From assembly GCA_963693315.1 (NCBI GenBank), contig OY856188.1:190083897-190147896 (forward strand): a stretch of DNA of 64,000 nucleotides. The letters are read 5' to 3'. Origin of the DNA: Diogma glabrata (taxonomy: Eukaryota; Arthropoda; Insecta; Diptera; Cylindrotomidae). The translations under genes were made by a program, and so were the position numbers. The stretch's first letter is position 1. Every line of letters begins with the position of its first letter. The notes under the pieces are model-generated. The model saw only the letters and a list, made by a program, of their open reading frames with translations, had not been told where the DNA came from and did not search any database. Below, in pieces: positions 34,506-46,541 of the stretch.

Positions 34506-35992
34506 AAATATACAAATATATACCTTATGATAAGTATCTTTTCTTTGATTTTTATGACGAGATTAAACGGACCACAATAATCTACCCCGGTTATTGTGAA
34601 TGGTCGACAAATTGCCGTTCTTTCAGATGGCAAGTTTCCCATAATTTGCTGCATCAATTTGGGCTTTACCTTAAAACATTTAATGCATTTCCTAATAATG
34701 TCCTGTGATATGTCTTTGCCATGTATAGGCCAAAATTGCTGACGAACTACTGATAAAGTTGAGTCAATCCCATTATGCAAATTTTTTTTATGATAATACT
34801 CGAAAACTAAATTGGTGAAATCATGTTTTGGTAGCAGGTATTGATGTTTATTATCATAACTTAAGGAACTATTGTTAAGCCTTCCTCCGACTTTTAAAAA
34901 TTCCGCTTCGTCTAAGAAAGGTGATAAACTCAAAATTTTACTATTCTATGCTAACCTTCCCTTATCCTTTAAGTGTTGTATATCCGATTTAAAACTGTTG
35001 TGTTGTACAATTTTGACTATTACATTTAATGCTGTTTGTAATTCCGATGTCAATAATGAAACGCTAAATTTAGTTTTATTTCTAAGAATATTTATGAATC
35101 TTAAAACATATGCAGTTGTTCGAATTAATTTGTTATATGAACTAAATTTTGATATATTTATCACATCTTCAACGAAATAATTTGCGACTACGAAACTTAA
35201 TGTTTCGGTTTCCTTAAGTTCTGGTAGATTTCTTAATTCAAAATCATATTTTGATACTTTCCATTGTGATTCTGCTAATTGTAGGTTATTGGGACCAAAC
35301 CACCATAAGTCGATGCTACTAAGTTTATTTGGCATGACGCCGTGTGATATCAAGTCTGCAGGATTATCTCCGCTCTTTACGTAATTCCATTTAAATTTGT
35401 CAGTTAGTTCTTGAACTTCTGCTACTCTGTTTGACACGTATATTTATAGTTGATTTGGTTTGCATTTGATCCACGATAATACAAAAGTTGAATTTGACCA
35501 TAAACAAATTTTATTGAATTCCATATCTAACGCCTTGATTACCTTGTTGACTAATCTTGACAGTAAAATTCCAGTTTGGGTATAGTTAATGATTTAAGTG
35601 GTGCCACTTCTTTTGATTTTGCACACAGAAGTCTTGTCGTAATTTGATTATCATTGATGACTCGAATATATATATACATGCGCCATATGCATCTTGAGAT
35701 GCATCCGCATATCCATGTAGCTCTATCTGAGTTATAATTAGGAATAATACATCGATCTACTTTAATACTATTTATAGATTGTAGTTGTGATTGAAATTGC
35801 ATCCATGTCGAGTGTAATTGAATGGGTAAAGAATCATCCCATCCTATTTTTGCTATCCATAACCTTTGAAGAATTAACTTTGCTAATACTATTATCGGCC
35901 CTAATATCCCTAATGGATCGAATAATTTGGCTATTTGGGATAACACAGATCTTTTAGTAATATTCGCATTAAAATCTATATTTTTATTTGAA
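34506..35992 (-). pseudogene. BEL/Pao pol: RT thumb, RNase H and integrase zinc-binding domain
   Basis: The minus strand gives the conserved BEL block SQIAKLFDPLGILGP at the start, then RNase H-region sequence (SKEVAPLKSLTIPKLE, NRVAEVQELTD, SGDNPADLISHGV). The integrase zinc-binding part follows (VGGRLNNSSLSYDNKHQYLL, H/H/C/C residues to IIRKCIKCF), and then the core start GVDYCGPFNLV. Three frames are used, so there are at least two frameshifts (about 35551-35437 and 34940). The gene continues at 29572 on the other side of the Gypsy insertion. Its 5' continuation is at 46707, beyond the 10.7-kb insertion. Confidence 0.9.
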
Positions 35993-36199
35993 ACATTGTA
36001 ATGACCGATTCACTGGCGAGCCAATGAAGCGGCATAGCAGGCCGCGTACCAAGCGAGGTTTATATAGCCTTTTCGACTAGCTTCAGTCATCGTGGATTGA
36101 GTAAAAATTCCTGCTACTTCAGCACAACATGATATATATACATGATATATATGGAAATGGAAAAAAAAACAAGTGAAATAAACAGACTCTGGCTACCTC

Positions 36200-37085
36200 T
36201 GTTTGCGAAAGAACCACGATCACCACGTCCAACCCCACATTTACTCATATATTCTCACTCTCTCACACCTCACACAGTCGCGCACCCTCACACACATACA
36301 CCCCCGCACTCACACTCCCATGCACACAATGACCTATACCTACATCCACGCCCATACGTATTAACATTGTAACATATGCATCATTCACTTCCACTGTAAA
36401 ATAATTAAAAAAAAAAAAAATTTGGTGGAATAAGTTGCCAAGTTCCCTTTAGAGATTGAATTATTTATTCGATTATCGTTCTGGCAAGTTAAATATAATT
36501 TCATGGAAAAATAAGAAAATGGTAACAAATATGGCAAGTTTTCTGCCAGTAAAACTCCCGCGCATTTACAACATTGGTTGGTTTTACTGTATCTTGTTAA
36601 CACTTATCGCTCTCTCAGTAAGGAGTAATATAGTTGTATGATCGGTCCATTTGCTAATTTGTATTAAAATTAGCCGGCCCGAACCAATGTCCAATTCATC
36701 ATTACCAAATAATATTATTATCAATCAATAATACGAGAAAATCATTAACCCTTATCTGCGCAAAGTCAACAATCCCAACATCAATTGTTATTAACCACTG
36801 CTTACTTTTTGTATCAAATTATAATACCAGAATCCACATATAACGGTAGATCTTGGTTGGCGGTGATGGAAATAATCGAATAAAAAAAAAAACAGGTTTG
36901 ACTTCTAAAAAAAATAAAAAAGTAGAGGTCGTCTTTGCTACCTATGATAACCGTAGAAAACATTGTTGTGTGCAAAGAAACTCGTTTATTCTAGCACGTT
37001 CTCCACTGTCTCAAACACGCACGCATCACATCCACATCCACACTCACACAGACACACATGAAATAACCCATTATCATTCAATGAC
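36200..37085. repeat. CA-rich low-complexity blocks
   Basis: Runs of cacac/ctcaca occur at about 36235-36350 and 37005-37070. Open frames across them (36142-36372, 36853-37176) consist of His/Thr/Pro-rich low-complexity residues and are not supported as genes. A related CA-rich patch lies at 43760-43815. Confidence 0.6.
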
Positions 37086-37176
37086 AAAGAAAAAAAATGT
37101 TATAGAGCGCGAAAAAATGAGACCAGGTCATTATAACGTAAAATATACTTTAACTGCAATGAATTTATATGTTTAG

Positions 37177-38466
37177 CAACAGAAAAGAATTTAACAGCTC
37201 TTGTTTTATCCTATATAGTATATAGTTATTATTTTTTTTAATTTGGTATATCCTCAGAAACAGGTCAAATGATTATACGGTAATGGTTAATTCGACTTTT
37301 CTTATGTCCCTTTTTTTTCCTTTTTTTTGGTTTAGCGGATTAATATAAACAAAAAAAAACAGTGCCAAAAAAAAAAACTCATCATCAAGTCCAATTCAAC
37401 GGAAAGGCATCGAAGAGATACCTATCATTATCCATAGATCCCTTTTATTCATGAGCCATTGCTTGGTGGTCCATCTTCTGCTACAATATGCATTGCAACT
37501 GACATCGGTTTTGTGTATGTTCGTTCTCTTTATAGAAACAACATGAGATCCATTTCTAAAGGTAGAAATATAATTACACAAAAAATTAAGTTCCTTGATC
37601 AGACCGTTCCTAGCTTTAACAGGCATTGGCATTATAGATGTTGTCGATAAGATGTTCTTTTGTTGATGCCGGTTGTGCTTAAAAATAAATTTCTTTCTTT
37701 CTTTAAAAAAATCAAAAACCAATAAAATCAAATTAAAACCTAATTCAAAGTAAAAATCATTTTGAAGATCAAAGTTATAAATTATTATTAATATTTAGAT
37801 GTTATTCTAAATCATAGAAAATTTGCTCGTTACAGTGAAAATAAAAGCACATTTTTAAGTTGTGTCTGTGTGTATGCGTCGAAAACTTAAATGTGATATA
37901 CGGTGTACTAGGACTCGCATTGTGTATATTTTACTTCAATTGTTTAAATCTAATGCAAATTGTGTAAAATCTAGTAAAAAAATATTGATTTATGTTGTCT
38001 AATTTGTAATTGTTTAGAAATATTGCCACTATTTATTGAAAATTTGTGATTAGTGTGTGAATTTTATAACTCTGTAACATATAAATAGTTCAAGATAATA
38101 CTAATAAACAAGAAAAATATAAAACCAATTAAACGGTTTGTAATCCAGTTTTGATAACATAAACATTTAACTATGATTTATATGGGTATTGGGTATATGC
38201 TACAATGAAATTGTTTTAAAACAGCTGTAATTAATTCAATAAACTCATCAGTGTTTTTTCTATTTAATTTTTGTTGACTTTATTAATTGGTGGCAATAGA
38301 CTTTTATGCCATAAATAATTTCTAATTGTTTTAATCTTTAATTGTTTATAAATTAGAATGTACTAAATTTATCTTCCTATTTTGGGAAAATAGCTGATAT
38401 ATGCTTATATTTGACGTAGTTTATATCATTTGATAATTACAAAACTTCCAGCTATAATTACTAACC
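37177..38466. other. Probable 5' region of the CR1-like LINE
   Basis: No coding is seen. The LINE's 5' UTR must lie in the right part of this stretch, but its exact start cannot be placed because no target duplication matching the 3' flank was found. Confidence 0.4.
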
Positions 38467-39708
38467 ATGTCGGTTGTTCAAAGATCTCCTCCATCTCCTC
38501 TGGAAAAAGCCATGGACAAACGTTTGAAACAAAGTGCCAGTTGTGAAATTTGCCATCAAGATTTTTATCATTCTAAATCTGTGCTCCAGTGTACTGCTTG
38601 TCAGAAAACATTTCACAGTCAATGTTTGTCTGTAAGTGAAAGCCAAGCTAATTATTTTCGTGATAATAGCATCGAATGGAATTGTCCCAAGTGCTATTTT
38701 ACCAAATTATCCTCAACAAATAAAAATATTGCTGAACTTACCACCTCAGTTGCTGAATTAAAATCTAGTCTTGTTGAATGTTTACATAAAGTGGAATCAG
38801 TTATTAACAACGTTGCTGGTATTCATCAAGAACTGATGTCTAAGATTAGTGCTGTAGAGTCCACTTGTGGTATTGTCCAAGCTCGTCTTAATAAAATTGA
38901 GTACCGTTATTTGTCAAATGAAATCCATGTCTTAGGGATTATTGTTAAAAACACTGAATCTAATGATGACCTGAGGAATACTTTTAAAAAAATCTTATCT
39001 GTTCTTGATGTTGCTATACCTGATAGTGATTACTTAGTCAAAAGATGTAATGATACTTCAGTACTCATATTGTTTCCTGATATTAATCACACTAGGATGA
39101 TTTTTGATGCGTATTCTCAACTCATGCAAAATGCTAACTCTGAAACCAACTTATTTGGAAAAGCTGTATTTCATCCTAATGTTACATTGGATTTCAATAA
39201 CAATGTGGATAAACTTCAACAACGCCTTGAAAATCTTGAAGCTAAAGCGTTAACAAAAGATATTAAAATTACGGGTATACCTTATCAAGTAACTGAAACA
39301 TCTCAAAGCTTGAAAAATTTAGTCAAGAACATCATCGATTTCGTTGGAGTATCTATTGATCTTAGTGTTTTCAACATAAGGCGAATTCAAAAAACACCCA
39401 TCTTAATTGCTTCTTTTCGATCGGAGTCCATTCGAGATGAGGTCTTTTATCATTACATTAACTCCGTGACAGGAAAACGTAAGGGTGGAATTCCTGCAAG
39501 CAACTTTGGCGTATCTTCTGGAAATAATATTTTTTTAAATGATCATCTGACTGAATCAGCTCGTACTATACAGGAATTGGCTCGAAATCTCAAAAAATTA
39601 AATAAAATATGGTCTTTCTCTACACGTCGTGGAAAAATTGTAATTAAAATTTTCAAAACTGATGATTGGAAATACGTAAACAATATTGGAGAGTTAAAGA
39701 ATTTGTGA
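38467..39708 (+). CDS. LINE ORF1: PHD finger plus coiled coil and RRM-like domains
   Basis: This 413-residue ORF1 protein would bind element RNA and form the retrotransposition particle. A full C4HC3 PHD finger is visible: Cys26, Cys29, Cys42, Cys45, His50, Cys53, Cys73 and Cys76. A heptad-rich segment (about 84-145, IAELTTSVAELKSSLVE) follows, then two RRM-like blocks (about 150-240 and 255-330, the latter with DIKITGIPYQV), and a C-terminal basic region. PHD-containing ORF1 proteins occur in CR1 and related LINE clades. The ATG at 38467 has accatgtcg context and is the first in the frame. ORF2 starts about 370 bp downstream after a poly-T tract at 39895. Confidence 0.9.
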   Translation: MSVVQRSPPSPLEKAMDKRLKQSASCEICHQDFYHSKSVLQCTACQKTFHSQCLSVSESQANYFRDNSIEWNCPKCYFTKLSSTNKNIAELTTSVAELKSSLVECLHKVESVINNVAGIHQELMSKISAVESTCGIVQARLNKIEYRYLSNEIHVLGIIVKNTESNDDLRNTFKKILSVLDVAIPDSDYLVKRCNDTSVLILFPDINHTRMIFDAYSQLMQNANSETNLFGKAVFHPNVTLDFNNNVDKLQQRLENLEAKALTKDIKITGIPYQVTETSQSLKNLVKNIIDFVGVSIDLSVFNIRRIQKTPILIASFRSESIRDEVFYHYINSVTGKRKGGIPASNFGVSSGNNIFLNDHLTESARTIQELARNLKKLNKIWSFSTRRGKIVIKIFKTDDWKYVNNIGELKNL

Positions 39709-40077
39709 ATCGATCAGTGATTTTTCCCAAATATCTATCGCAATTTAACTATAATAAAGTCAATTTAATTTTTTCATTCTTTCTTTATAGTTTTGTATTG
39801 AAAATATATTTCACTAGTCATCTCATTTGTGAATTATTGACATTAGTATAGTGTTTTCTTTCAAACTTCTATTTTTATATTATATTTTTGTTCTTTTTTT
39901 TTTTTTTTTTTTGTGTTCTCTTTTCTTTTTGTAATTAAGCTAACTGTTTTCTGCTTTTCATCATAATTAAACTGCTTATATATATATTTAACTACATTTG
40001 AATTATTTCTGTTCCCGTTTTGATCCTCATTACATTGAATCGTTTTTAATTTGTGTGCTGTACTTTCGTGTATTATA

Positions 40078-42993
40078 ATGAATGTTTTTCAAAATAACAG
40101 GCAATCTACTCACAATATTAATATTAAAAATATAGTACTGAAATCTGCACTGAATGGCCATTCTAATAATCTAAAGTTTTGTCATTTTAACGGTCAAAGT
40201 ATTTGTGCCAGGAAGCTTAATAAAATGGATGAAATAAGGAATATGTTAAAGTATGTTGATTTTCAGATAATTGGTGTTACGGAAACATGGTTGAAATCTT
40301 ATGTAACTAATAAAACTGCTGAAATACCTGGTTGTAATATAGTAAGAAATGATAGGAAAAAAGGACGTGGTGGTGGTGTTGCAATTTATATCCAGAAGAA
40401 TCTTAAATTCTTTGTTGTTGGTCGCTCTGTTGATCCTGCTCACTACAAGCCTGATGAACGTTTAGCTTTTGGTAGATCGGACTATTGTGTTTCTGGAGTT
40501 CAATTTCTGTTTATTGAAGTTCACATTTCTAACAGAAAATTACTGTTTGGAGTTATATATAACCCTAAAAGTAGTCAATACAGATGCAGTTCATCTCTTC
40601 GTCCTGTGTTTGAAGATCTTCTACCTCGGTACAATGAAATAATACTAACAGGTGATTTTAACACTAACATGCTTGTAGATTCTCCAACTCGTACAGAATT
40701 TAGGGATCTAATTACTGAATATGGTTTGTCGTGCTATAACTTGGTCACTCCTACTCATTTTGATGGCAGAAACATACCGACCTTATTAGACTTAACTGTT
40801 ACTAATTGTCCGGATGGCATTTCAGGTTTCAATCAAATCGATATTCCTGGTATCTCCAAGCATGACCTCATTTTCGGGGCTTATGACATTCCTCTTGTAA
40901 CTGAAGCTTCTAAAGCCTATTACTATAGGGATTATAGGAACTGCAATATTCAGGAGATAGCCATAGCTCTTACACAACATGACTGGAGGCAGTACTTCGC
41001 TCTTACTAACTCATCCGATCTTCTAGAGCACTTTAACTCAGTTATTAATACCGTATTTGATTTGTATGTGCCTCTAAAAAGAGTTATTATTTCCAATAAC
41101 TCTACTCCATGGTTTAACACTGATATTTTAGAAGCTCTAAAGTTAAGAGATTTATCATACAAAGTATGGATTTCATCCAGAAATTCTGACGATTTTGTCA
41201 CTTTTAAAAGATTACGTAATAGAGCGAACACACTCATAAAAAACTCTAAGAAGGACTTCATTAATCGCCGACTTGGTTCTGAACTCTCAAGCAAAGAACT
41301 TTGGACTCGACTTAAAAATCTTGGAATCAAATGTAAGGATCATACACCTATTAATTTTTCACCTGAAGAATTAAACCAGAGTTTTGCCAAAAATTGTTCT
41401 AGCAGTATTACTGTAAACCAGCCGCTGCTTCAAAATCACAATGACTTAGGTTTTGCTTTTGAAAATGTGGCTGGTGAGGATGTTGAACGTGCTATTACCT
41501 CTATTAAATCTAATTCTATTGGGTCTGATGGTATACCAATAAAATTTATTAAACTGATTTTGCCGTATACCTCCAAAATTATCACCTATCTGTTTAATAA
41601 TATTTTAACGACTTCACAATTCCCCATTCAGTGGAAATCGGCTAAGATTATTCCTACTGCAAAAAAATCTGTTGCAAAATCTGTGAATGATTTTAGACCT
41701 ATTAGTATTCTGTCTGGGCTCTCTAAAGCTTTTGAAAAAATAGTAAAAATTCAAATCACTAGATTTTTGGATCACCATAAGTTGCTATCTCAATTTCAAT
41801 CGGGTTTTCGTGCTGGATATAGTACCGAATCTGCTCTTTTGAAAGTACATGATGACATAATAACAATGATTGACAGAAAGAAATTGGTAATTCTTTCATT
41901 ACTGGACTTTTCCAAGGCTTTTGATCTAGTAAACCATAAAAGTCTTCTAATGAAATTATCAACACAATTTGGTTTTTCTAGTAGTGCTGTAAATTTAATA
42001 AAGTCTTACTTATCCAACAGAGTTCAACGTGTTGAGATTGATGACCAGGCTTCGAACTACTTACCAATTAGATCCGGCGTACCTCAAGGGTCGGTCCTTG
42101 GACCTTTACTTTTTGTCATTTTTATAAATGACTTGCCATCCATTTTAAAATTTTGTAAGATTCATATGTATGCTGATGATGTTCAAATCTATGTAGAAGG
42201 TACAGCAAATAATCTATCCAGCATTGTTTCTAAAATTAATATAGACTTGGCTAATATTATGGAATGGACCGAAGTGAATAACCTTAAGCTGAACATTGAT
42301 AAAACCAAGTGTTTACTCTTTTCACTCAAAAATAATGATCACTACACTAGGATTGCCCCTCCGATTCGCATTGGAAATAAAGTAATTCCACTTTCTTCCA
42401 ACGCACGAAATTTAGGAATTATGTTTGATAGTGATCTTTCTTGGAAAAGTCATGTGTCGCTAATTTGTTCCAAAGTTTATTCTGGACTACGCAGTCTTTG
42501 GAATAGTGCATACTTCACTCCAACCAAGATAAGATTACATTTAGTTAAATCTCTCTTAATTCCTCACTTCATATATTGCTCTGTTCTTTTTGGCGAATTG
42601 AATTCAGGTGAAATGAGTAAAATACAGGTAGCGTTTAATGCATGCGTTCGATATATTTACAGCATACCACGATTTCAGTCGGTTTCTAATTTTTCTACTA
42701 GTATTCTCGGTACCAGTCTTAAATTTCATCTTGACTTTCGTATGTGCTGTTACATTTACAATATAATGAAGTCTGGCTCACCAAACTATTTATATGATAA
42801 ACTCATTTTTGGTCATAGCAGTCGTTTACATAGATTAATCTTACCGATAAATCATACTTTGGTAAAAAATAAATCGTTTTTTGTCTATGGTGCATCTGTA
42901 TTTAATAAGCTCCCATTAGAGGTGAGACAGGCTTCTACCTTTGGTTTTAAACCTAAATGTTACCAATTTTTTGTGAATCAACATCAACATTAG
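40078..42993 (+). CDS. LINE ORF2: AP-like endonuclease plus reverse transcriptase, intact
   Basis: The endonuclease (residues about 40-265) has LKFCHFNGQSICARKLNKMD, the catalytic Glu in VTETWL, RGGGVAIYIQ, TGDFNTNM, LLDLTVTN and the SDH-like HDLIF. The RT (about 480-760) has FRPISILSGLSKAFEK, LLDFSKAFDLVNH, GVPQGSVLGPLLFVIFIND and the catalytic YADDVQIY. The C-terminal region matches that of the broken LINE at 9-10 kb. The frame is open upstream to an ATG at 40051, but the ATG at 40078 (MNVFQNNRQ) fits better. The length, about 970 residues, is normal for the group. No stop or frameshift is seen. No RNase H domain is apparent. Confidence 0.92.
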   Translation: MNVFQNNRQSTHNINIKNIVLKSALNGHSNNLKFCHFNGQSICARKLNKMDEIRNMLKYVDFQIIGVTETWLKSYVTNKTAEIPGCNIVRNDRKKGRGGGVAIYIQKNLKFFVVGRSVDPAHYKPDERLAFGRSDYCVSGVQFLFIEVHISNRKLLFGVIYNPKSSQYRCSSSLRPVFEDLLPRYNEIILTGDFNTNMLVDSPTRTEFRDLITEYGLSCYNLVTPTHFDGRNIPTLLDLTVTNCPDGISGFNQIDIPGISKHDLIFGAYDIPLVTEASKAYYYRDYRNCNIQEIAIALTQHDWRQYFALTNSSDLLEHFNSVINTVFDLYVPLKRVIISNNSTPWFNTDILEALKLRDLSYKVWISSRNSDDFVTFKRLRNRANTLIKNSKKDFINRRLGSELSSKELWTRLKNLGIKCKDHTPINFSPEELNQSFAKNCSSSITVNQPLLQNHNDLGFAFENVAGEDVERAITSIKSNSIGSDGIPIKFIKLILPYTSKIITYLFNNILTTSQFPIQWKSAKIIPTAKKSVAKSVNDFRPISILSGLSKAFEKIVKIQITRFLDHHKLLSQFQSGFRAGYSTESALLKVHDDIITMIDRKKLVILSLLDFSKAFDLVNHKSLLMKLSTQFGFSSSAVNLIKSYLSNRVQRVEIDDQASNYLPIRSGVPQGSVLGPLLFVIFINDLPSILKFCKIHMYADDVQIYVEGTANNLSSIVSKINIDLANIMEWTEVNNLKLNIDKTKCLLFSLKNNDHYTRIAPPIRIGNKVIPLSSNARNLGIMFDSDLSWKSHVSLICSKVYSGLRSLWNSAYFTPTKIRLHLVKSLLIPHFIYCSVLFGELNSGEMSKIQVAFNACVRYIYSIPRFQSVSNFSTSILGTSLKFHLDFRMCCYIYNIMKSGSPNYLYDKLIFGHSSRLHRLILPINHTLVKNKSFFVYGASVFNKLPLEVRQASTFGFKPKCYQFFVNQHQH

Positions 42994-43513
42994 CTTTGCT
43001 GTTCTCTATTCATTGGCTTCTTTGGTTCAATAATGTGAGAACTGGTGCACATGTGCTATTTACTTATGCCTATGGCTCATTCTAATTAAGTAAAAAACAT
43101 TTTTTTTTCTTTTCATATGAATATATGTGTAGGCTTGTTTCTTGTGGTGCATATATGTATGAGCAGTTTTGTAACTTATTTTTATCTTATTTTTAATTTA
43201 TTTTTAACTTATTATTGTTGTTGTTCTTTATATTATAAGTATTTTCTCTTTGTTTATAGTTTATAATTGGTCTATTTAATTAATTCTCCTCTTATATACT
43301 TTCTTAGTTTACTTTAAGTATTTTTTTTTTCTCTTTCTGGTTTTTATTTTCATTAATTCTATATTATTCTTACTTTATTATTTTTCTGTCATCGACTATA
43401 ATCTAGATTATATAATTGTGCAAGGCTACATATTTGTACGATTTAAAAGGCTAGGCCTTATGTATAAATATTTTTCAAATAAACAAATAAATAAATAATA
43501 AAAAAAAAAAAAC

Positions 43514-44249
43514 ATTCTGTACTATAACTTATTCATCAGAGCAATAAAAAAAATTCAGAAATAATATCAAAATTACAAAAAATTCCAGACTACACTATTA
43601 TAGAGAAATAGTAGTGCTAGGTCCCATCGTTTATAATTACATCAGAATCAATGGTTTCATCATAGGTAGCCCAAATTTTGCACAACAATCATTAGAAAAT
43701 TAATCAATAATTTCACAAAAAGAAATAACTTATAAGCCTTTCGGTTTCTTTCATAGTACATTCCCCACACACACTCCATGCACCCACGCATCCATTTTTT
43801 CATACATACACATTTATTTTTAAAATTATTTAAAGTAACTCACCCATGGTATTTGCCGATCCGGTTCCCCCTCACGTCCAGATAACCGCTCATCTTCCTT
43901 AGAGATCGCTCGAGATTCAGTGTATTCAATGTAGCTCACGGAGTCAATGCGGCCACAGTTGATAAATCTATCAATCCACGCCAATAGCTTTTTCGTTTAA
44001 TTTCCAAATATAGAAACACTTTCAGAAGACTTTCAATTTCAAAAATATATAAACACCTTCCAGTCACCTTCAGAATAACAAACTTTTTATTGACAACTAT
44101 CAACTGTATATTTCTAAACACCCGAGCTTTGATTCAAGGTCGAAATTTTCAGGTTCAATAAAATTCGCTATTTTGTGCTACTTCCAATAGCTACAATGAT
44201 TTTATTTATTGGATTGAATTAACTATTAAATTAGACCATCTGGTATACA
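43514..44249. other. No recognisable gene
   Basis: Unassigned AT-rich sequence after the LINE tail. A CA-rich patch lies at 43760-43815 and a mixed-composition block at 43845-43985. Open frames here have no domain. Confidence 0.4.
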
Positions 44250-44840
44250 TTTATTAAATTTTGTACTATTAATATTTTATGAATGTTCTTTAAATTTTTA
44301 TTTAAATTTGGATTTATGCTGAATAACGGCACGTGTGCTTCGAATTATAGTTACAAACTTATGATCATACTTAGCTTGTAGCTAATCAAATTTGCATAAC
44401 ATACTTTTAAATAATTTATCCTGTAATTATTGTTTAGTAATACTAGTATTATATGAATATTCGTGGAACTAGATTTAAGTTTAGAATCATGTAATATAAC
44501 GGCACCCACGAATCTAATTATGTTTAACAGAACGGTGATTATATTTAGCTTGTAACTAATCAAATTTGCATAACATGCTTTTAGATGATTTAACATTTAA
44601 TTATTTTTTTTATTACTAATAATAGATAAATGTTCTTTGAACAAGATTTACGTTTAGATTTATGTAAAAATAATATATACATGAATCTAATTATCGACAC
44701 GGTTGCTTTACGTACAATCACAATTCACTCACAGAATATATCCTGCGTTTAAAACATTTTGATAAAACTATGCTTACAGTTAGTTTGTTGATAATCAACT
44801 TTTCACAATATGAATTTAAATAAATTAACATTCAAGTAGA
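44250..44840. repeat. Degenerate ~180-bp tandem repeat, about three copies
   Basis: The words ttagcttgtarctaatcaaa and tttgcataacatrctttta recur at about 44372 and 44548, with weaker versions near 44780. Each is preceded by tatgaaty/tagattya-like sequence. The last copy is the most diverged. Confidence 0.65.
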
Positions 44841-45030
44841 TTGGCCAACACATTAAAAAGAATTTCAATATAACATGCAAATAATTGTGACTAATTTTCA
44901 TTTTTATTTTGTAACACAGAAATTATTATTTTCTTTTGCCAATTTATTAATAAAAGAATTCACAAAACACATGAACAACAGCTGTTCGCCAATCAAACAC
45001 CAAGTTGATTGTCAAAATAGTAATAGACTA

Positions 45031-45487
45031 ATGTCGAATTCTTTTTGTCCAGAGTGAAAAAGTGATTTTTTTTTTCATAAAAAGAACATGCAAAAATATG
45101 ATCCAGTTTTGTAGTTGTATATGTGAACTATCATTAAATATTTTTGTAATTAATTGTATTTAATTAATTAGTTTATTATTAATTTTTAATTTAAAACACG
45201 ATTTGAACAATATTTTATTTAAAAAGTAACTATTTCACTATTAAAAAAATAATAAGTAAATGGCGTTTTGTTTGTTTACTAATTTTGACAGATTTTTTTA
45301 AATGTATTTGTATTCTTTATTGTATTATATGCTTGCTCTAGCTAAAAATCTAGATTCAAACAAAAGTTTTTAGGGCAAAAAAAAATCACTTTTTTTTGTC
45401 AAATAGAATACGTTATGTCAAAAAAACTTGATCTAGATCAAAAATGGGCGTGTTTAGAGCAATTTTTTGGCAAAAAGAATTCGACAT
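45031..45487. mobile_element. MITE with ATGTCGAATTCTTTTTG ends
   Basis: The left end atgtcgaattctttttgtcc and right end ggcaaaaagaattcgacat are inverted repeats of about 19 bp. The interior is AT-rich and non-coding. Confidence 0.65.
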
Positions 45488-45565
45488 AAGAGACCGCCAT
45501 GTGAAAAATCGGCGCTTTTATAGCAAAAAAGAATACAAACATTTTTACATCTCGAATTAATGGTT

Positions 45566-46541
45566 TGACAATCGAAACTAATCACGACCAGAGACATCTA
45601 TCATGAAATGATTTTGGGAAATACATTGACCAATGTATTTGCTAAGTAATTCGTACAATCCCCGGGTCTTAAAATAGGAAACTACAGCAAAAGTTATTGA
45701 AGAATACCGATGGCACGGGTGAATTACCTGTGACCATATCGCGATCGTACTTCAATGATCCAGCACAACTCTTTCAGGACAATTTTCCCGTGATTATCGA
45801 GTCCAACCAGATAAACGCGATGATTAAATCTATCAGTTATTCTCTTTCATGATATCTGATACTAAAATTGGACAGAAACCTGGAGTAACAACCGGTGGAG
45901 TAACAACCTGTACAGGGGAATAGCGGAATTAATGAATACAATTTGCAGAAACGAAATTATATTTAGACTGCATTCCAATTGACGCCAAATTGTATCAACC
46001 GTGCTAAATCAATTTAGTCAACTATTTTAATTGAGCAAATCAATATTTTATTTCTAAATAATTTGGAAGAAATGGTTACATTAAACAATATTTGACAACT
46101 TGATTATATCAATCCGAATTAAAATTCGGTAATTTGAGAAAACCAAATTTAGACTTAGCGTTAATTGGAACCCAGTATTATTAGGGTATCTGCTAGGGAA
46201 TTGTTACAATCAACAGGCATTAAAATAGCAAACTGCAATCGATTCATAGCAGAACCTCGCTTGCAAGAATTATATATGTACAGAGTGGAACCAAAAATCG
46301 ATGGTATTGCATATAACGATTCTAGGTTAATTTTTATAATGATTTACGAACACAGGAAATCAAATTGGTAAATATGTACAACTATCCTATGTTTTACGAC
46401 AACTATAGTAGATGGCGGTTATGGTTTGAGTTTAAGGAAAAAATTAATTATGACAGTGAAATTATGCTTATGAGAACGCAGCGTAACTCAAAATCAGTGT
46501 ATTACACAGGAAGGAATTATTTTTGGAATACTACAATTGTG
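45566..46541 (+). pseudogene. Cluster of open stretches from an unidentified decayed gene
   Basis: Consecutive plus-strand stretches look protein-like but change frame: 45566-45646 (ITTRDIYHEMILGNTLTNVF), 45697-45853 (ISRSYFNDPAQLFQDNFPVI), about 45915-45980 (ELMNTICRNEIIFRL), 46165-46371 (RFIAEPRLQELYMYRVEPKI) and 46377-46541 (YDNYSRWRLWFEFKEK). Their composition is much less biased than the surrounding AT-rich sequence, which argues for former coding. I do not recognise the family. A viral or transposon structural protein is possible, but I have no evidence. It lies at the right end of the 10.7-kb insertion in BEL. Confidence 0.4.

Larger units (their letters stand above)
37800..43513 (+). 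mobile_element. CR1-like LINE, apparently intact
   Basis: ORF1 (38467-39708) and ORF2 (to 42993) are both uninterrupted. A 3' UTR of about 500 bp ends in aaataaacaaataaataaat followed by poly-A to 43513. The 5' boundary is approximate. The intact frames suggest recent insertion and possible activity. Confidence 0.85.

Noticed and set aside
36200..37085. Subtelomeric or telomeric repeat
   Set aside because: The CA-rich blocks are irregular and contain no TTAGG-type array.
36142..37176. His/Thr/Pro-rich open frames in CA-rich sequence
   Set aside because: Low-complexity CA repeats create such frames in several phases; no conserved domain is present.
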